From positions 2,623,631-2,687,630 of the forward strand of contig NZ_JACHEU010000001.1 of NCBI RefSeq assembly GCF_014201615.1: 64,000 nt of DNA, read 5' to 3'. Below the pieces are notes generated by a model, which saw nothing but the letters and a program-made list of their open reading frames with translations, did not search any database and had not been told where the DNA came from. This DNA comes from Aquamicrobium lusatiense (GTDB lineage Bacteria; Pseudomonadota; Alphaproteobacteria; Rhizobiales; Rhizobiaceae). Numbering within the stretch: the first letter of the stretch is position 1; every line of letters starts with the position of its first letter. The position numbers were made by a program, and so were the translations under genes. Below are positions 63,046 through 64,000 of the stretch, one piece after another.

Positions 63046-64000
63046 TTGGCCTCCGGTTCAACCGGCAACTGGCGCCGCGAACTGAAGTTCCGCACCGCCC
63101 TGCGCTTTCGCAAATTCCGGCACTGGCTGGTGGCGAAGCTTGCGATCTGCGTCATGTCGGTTCTGCGCCTGCTGCCGCCGGACAGCGCGCTCAATTTCGC
63201 CGGGAGCGTTGCCCGCCGCGTCGGCCCGCTGACCGGCCGCCACAAGCTGACGCTGGACAATCTGCGACAGGCCTACCCTGAAAAGAGCGACGCCGAAATC
63301 GAAGCCATCGCCCTCGATATGTGGGGCAACATGGCCAGGCTCGGCGCGGAATATATCTTCCTCGACAAGCTGTTCGATCTCGACCCATGGTCCGATACGC
63401 CCGGCCGCATCGAGGTGTCGAAGGAAAGCATCGCACTGTTCGAGCGTATCGCGGCCGACGAGCGCCCGCACATCATCTTCACCGGCCATCTCGGTAATTT
63501 CGAGCTGCTGCCGGTGGCCGCGGCGACCTTCGGCATGAAGGTGACCGCCCTGTTTCGGCCTCCGAACAATCCCTATATCGCGGACTATATCCAGTCGATG
63601 CGCTCCTCCAGCATGGGCGAACTGATGCCGTCGCTCAGCGGCGCGTCCTTCGCACTGGCATCGATTCTCGATCAGGGCGGCAATGTCGGCGTTCTCGTCG
63701 ACCAGAAGTTCATCAACGGTCTTGAAACAACCTTCTTCGGCCGCACCTGCCAGAGCAATCCGCTGCTCGGCATGCTCGCCCGTCATTACGAGTGCGACGT
63801 CTATCCCGCCCGCTGCGTGCGCCTTCCGGGAAACCGCTTCCGGCTGGAGATCGAGGAAAAGCTCGATCTGCCGCGCGGCCCGAAGGGAAATGTGGACGTA
63901 AAGGCCACGACCCAACTGGTCACCGATGTGGTGGAACGCTGGGTGCGCGACGATCCCGGCCAGTGGATGTGGTTCCACAAACGCTGGCAGCTAAGCGGCA
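63046..64000 (+). CDS. lpxXL: Lipid A acyltransferase LpxXL, 5' part
   Basis: Transfers the very-long-chain acyl group from AcpXL to lipid A at the inner membrane. The frame is open from a TTG at 63046 to the window edge, giving 318 residues, so only the end is missing. The HX4E motif of the LpxL family is His148 to Glu153 in GHLGNFEL; DQKFINGLETTFFGR and GQWMWFHKRW are further signatures. GAGGGG 9 bp upstream supports the TTG. It follows adh2XL by 13 bp. Confidence 0.94.
   Translation, partial: MASGSTGNWRRELKFRTALRFRKFRHWLVAKLAICVMSVLRLLPPDSALNFAGSVARRVGPLTGRHKLTLDNLRQAYPEKSDAEIEAIALDMWGNMARLGAEYIFLDKLFDLDPWSDTPGRIEVSKESIALFERIAADERPHIIFTGHLGNFELLPVAAATFGMKVTALFRPPNNPYIADYIQSMRSSSMGELMPSLSGASFALASILDQGGNVGVLVDQKFINGLETTFFGRTCQSNPLLGMLARHYECDVYPARCVRLPGNRFRLEIEEKLDLPRGPKGNVDVKATTQLVTDVVERWVRDDPGQWMWFHKRWQLSG

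Overview
This 64 kb window is chromosomal DNA of an alphaproteobacterium of the order Hyphomicrobiales (Rhizobiales), probably near the Phyllobacteriaceae/Brucellaceae. The evidence is the acpXL to lpxXL very-long-chain fatty acid cluster for lipid A, the iron regulator RirA with Cys91/99/105, an HmuP/HmuQ-type heme locus, an LdtR-type MarR regulator beside an L,D-transpeptidase, Mg-type HemB and high GC content. I see no insertion sequence, prophage, integrase or CRISPR array. Gene order is dense and mostly housekeeping.

Layout. 1-5.1 kb: 5' part of dnaE (minus strand), formaldehyde detoxification gene frmA, a secreted DUF1353 protein, a YaiI-family protein and a DUF1345 membrane protein. 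5.1-12.9 kb: a compact exopolysaccharide locus with a GumC/Wzc-like co-polymerase fused to a degenerate ATPase, a short Wza-like lipoprotein, one GT4 glycosyltransferase, a polyprenyl-phosphate hexose-1-phosphate transferase, a Wzy-like polymerase and an unknown membrane-anchored protein. 13.3 kb: tRNA-Pro(GGG). 14.0-18.4 kb: conserved minus-strand run UQCC chaperone, DUF177, plsX, fabH, ihfA and a MerR regulator, with bamE divergent. 19.2-21.3 kb: proton-pumping pyrophosphatase. 22.3-26.8 kb: nrdR-ribD-ribE-ribH-nusB-MFS, almost entirely translationally coupled. 27.1-30.6 kb: glyA, L,D-transpeptidase, ldtR. 30.9-34.9 kb: DUF6163, a 3-hydroxyisobutyryl-CoA hydrolase-like gene, hemB and an MFS exporter. 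35.9-36.5 kb: a fluoride riboswitch with its own terminator controlling crcB/fluC, then bpt. 37.4-44.1 kb: EamA and AI-2E transporters, parC, a large unknown secreted protein and a GNAT acetyltransferase.

44.4-50.3 kb is an iron/heme island. The repressor gene rirA is convergent with hmuPSTUV, and a divergent pair encodes an unknown secreted protein and an IsdG-like heme oxygenase. TGA-N9-TCA boxes lie upstream of both rirA and hmuP. 50.4-58.5 kb: type-B putA with its divergent Lrp-family regulator, a FixH-like protein, succinate-semialdehyde dehydrogenase, an AEC transporter and a periplasmic histidine phosphatase. 59.1-64.0 kb: acpXL, fabF2XL, fabF1XL, adh2XL and the start of lpxXL, which make and attach the very long acyl chain of lipid A.

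Points most worth a second look: (1) FabF2XL has lost its catalytic cysteine while its neighbour FabF1XL keeps the full triad, a ketosynthase/chain-length-factor arrangement, and fabZXL is missing from its usual place; (2) the polysaccharide co-polymerase carries a dead-looking ATPase, and its locus includes an unknown protein with a jelly-roll-like sequence pattern; (3) the fluoride riboswitch has readable, mutually exclusive terminator and antiterminator pairings; (4) the hmuP promoter has an iron-responsive box over its -10 element. I did not find a plainly new large system; the novelty lies in these smaller features.
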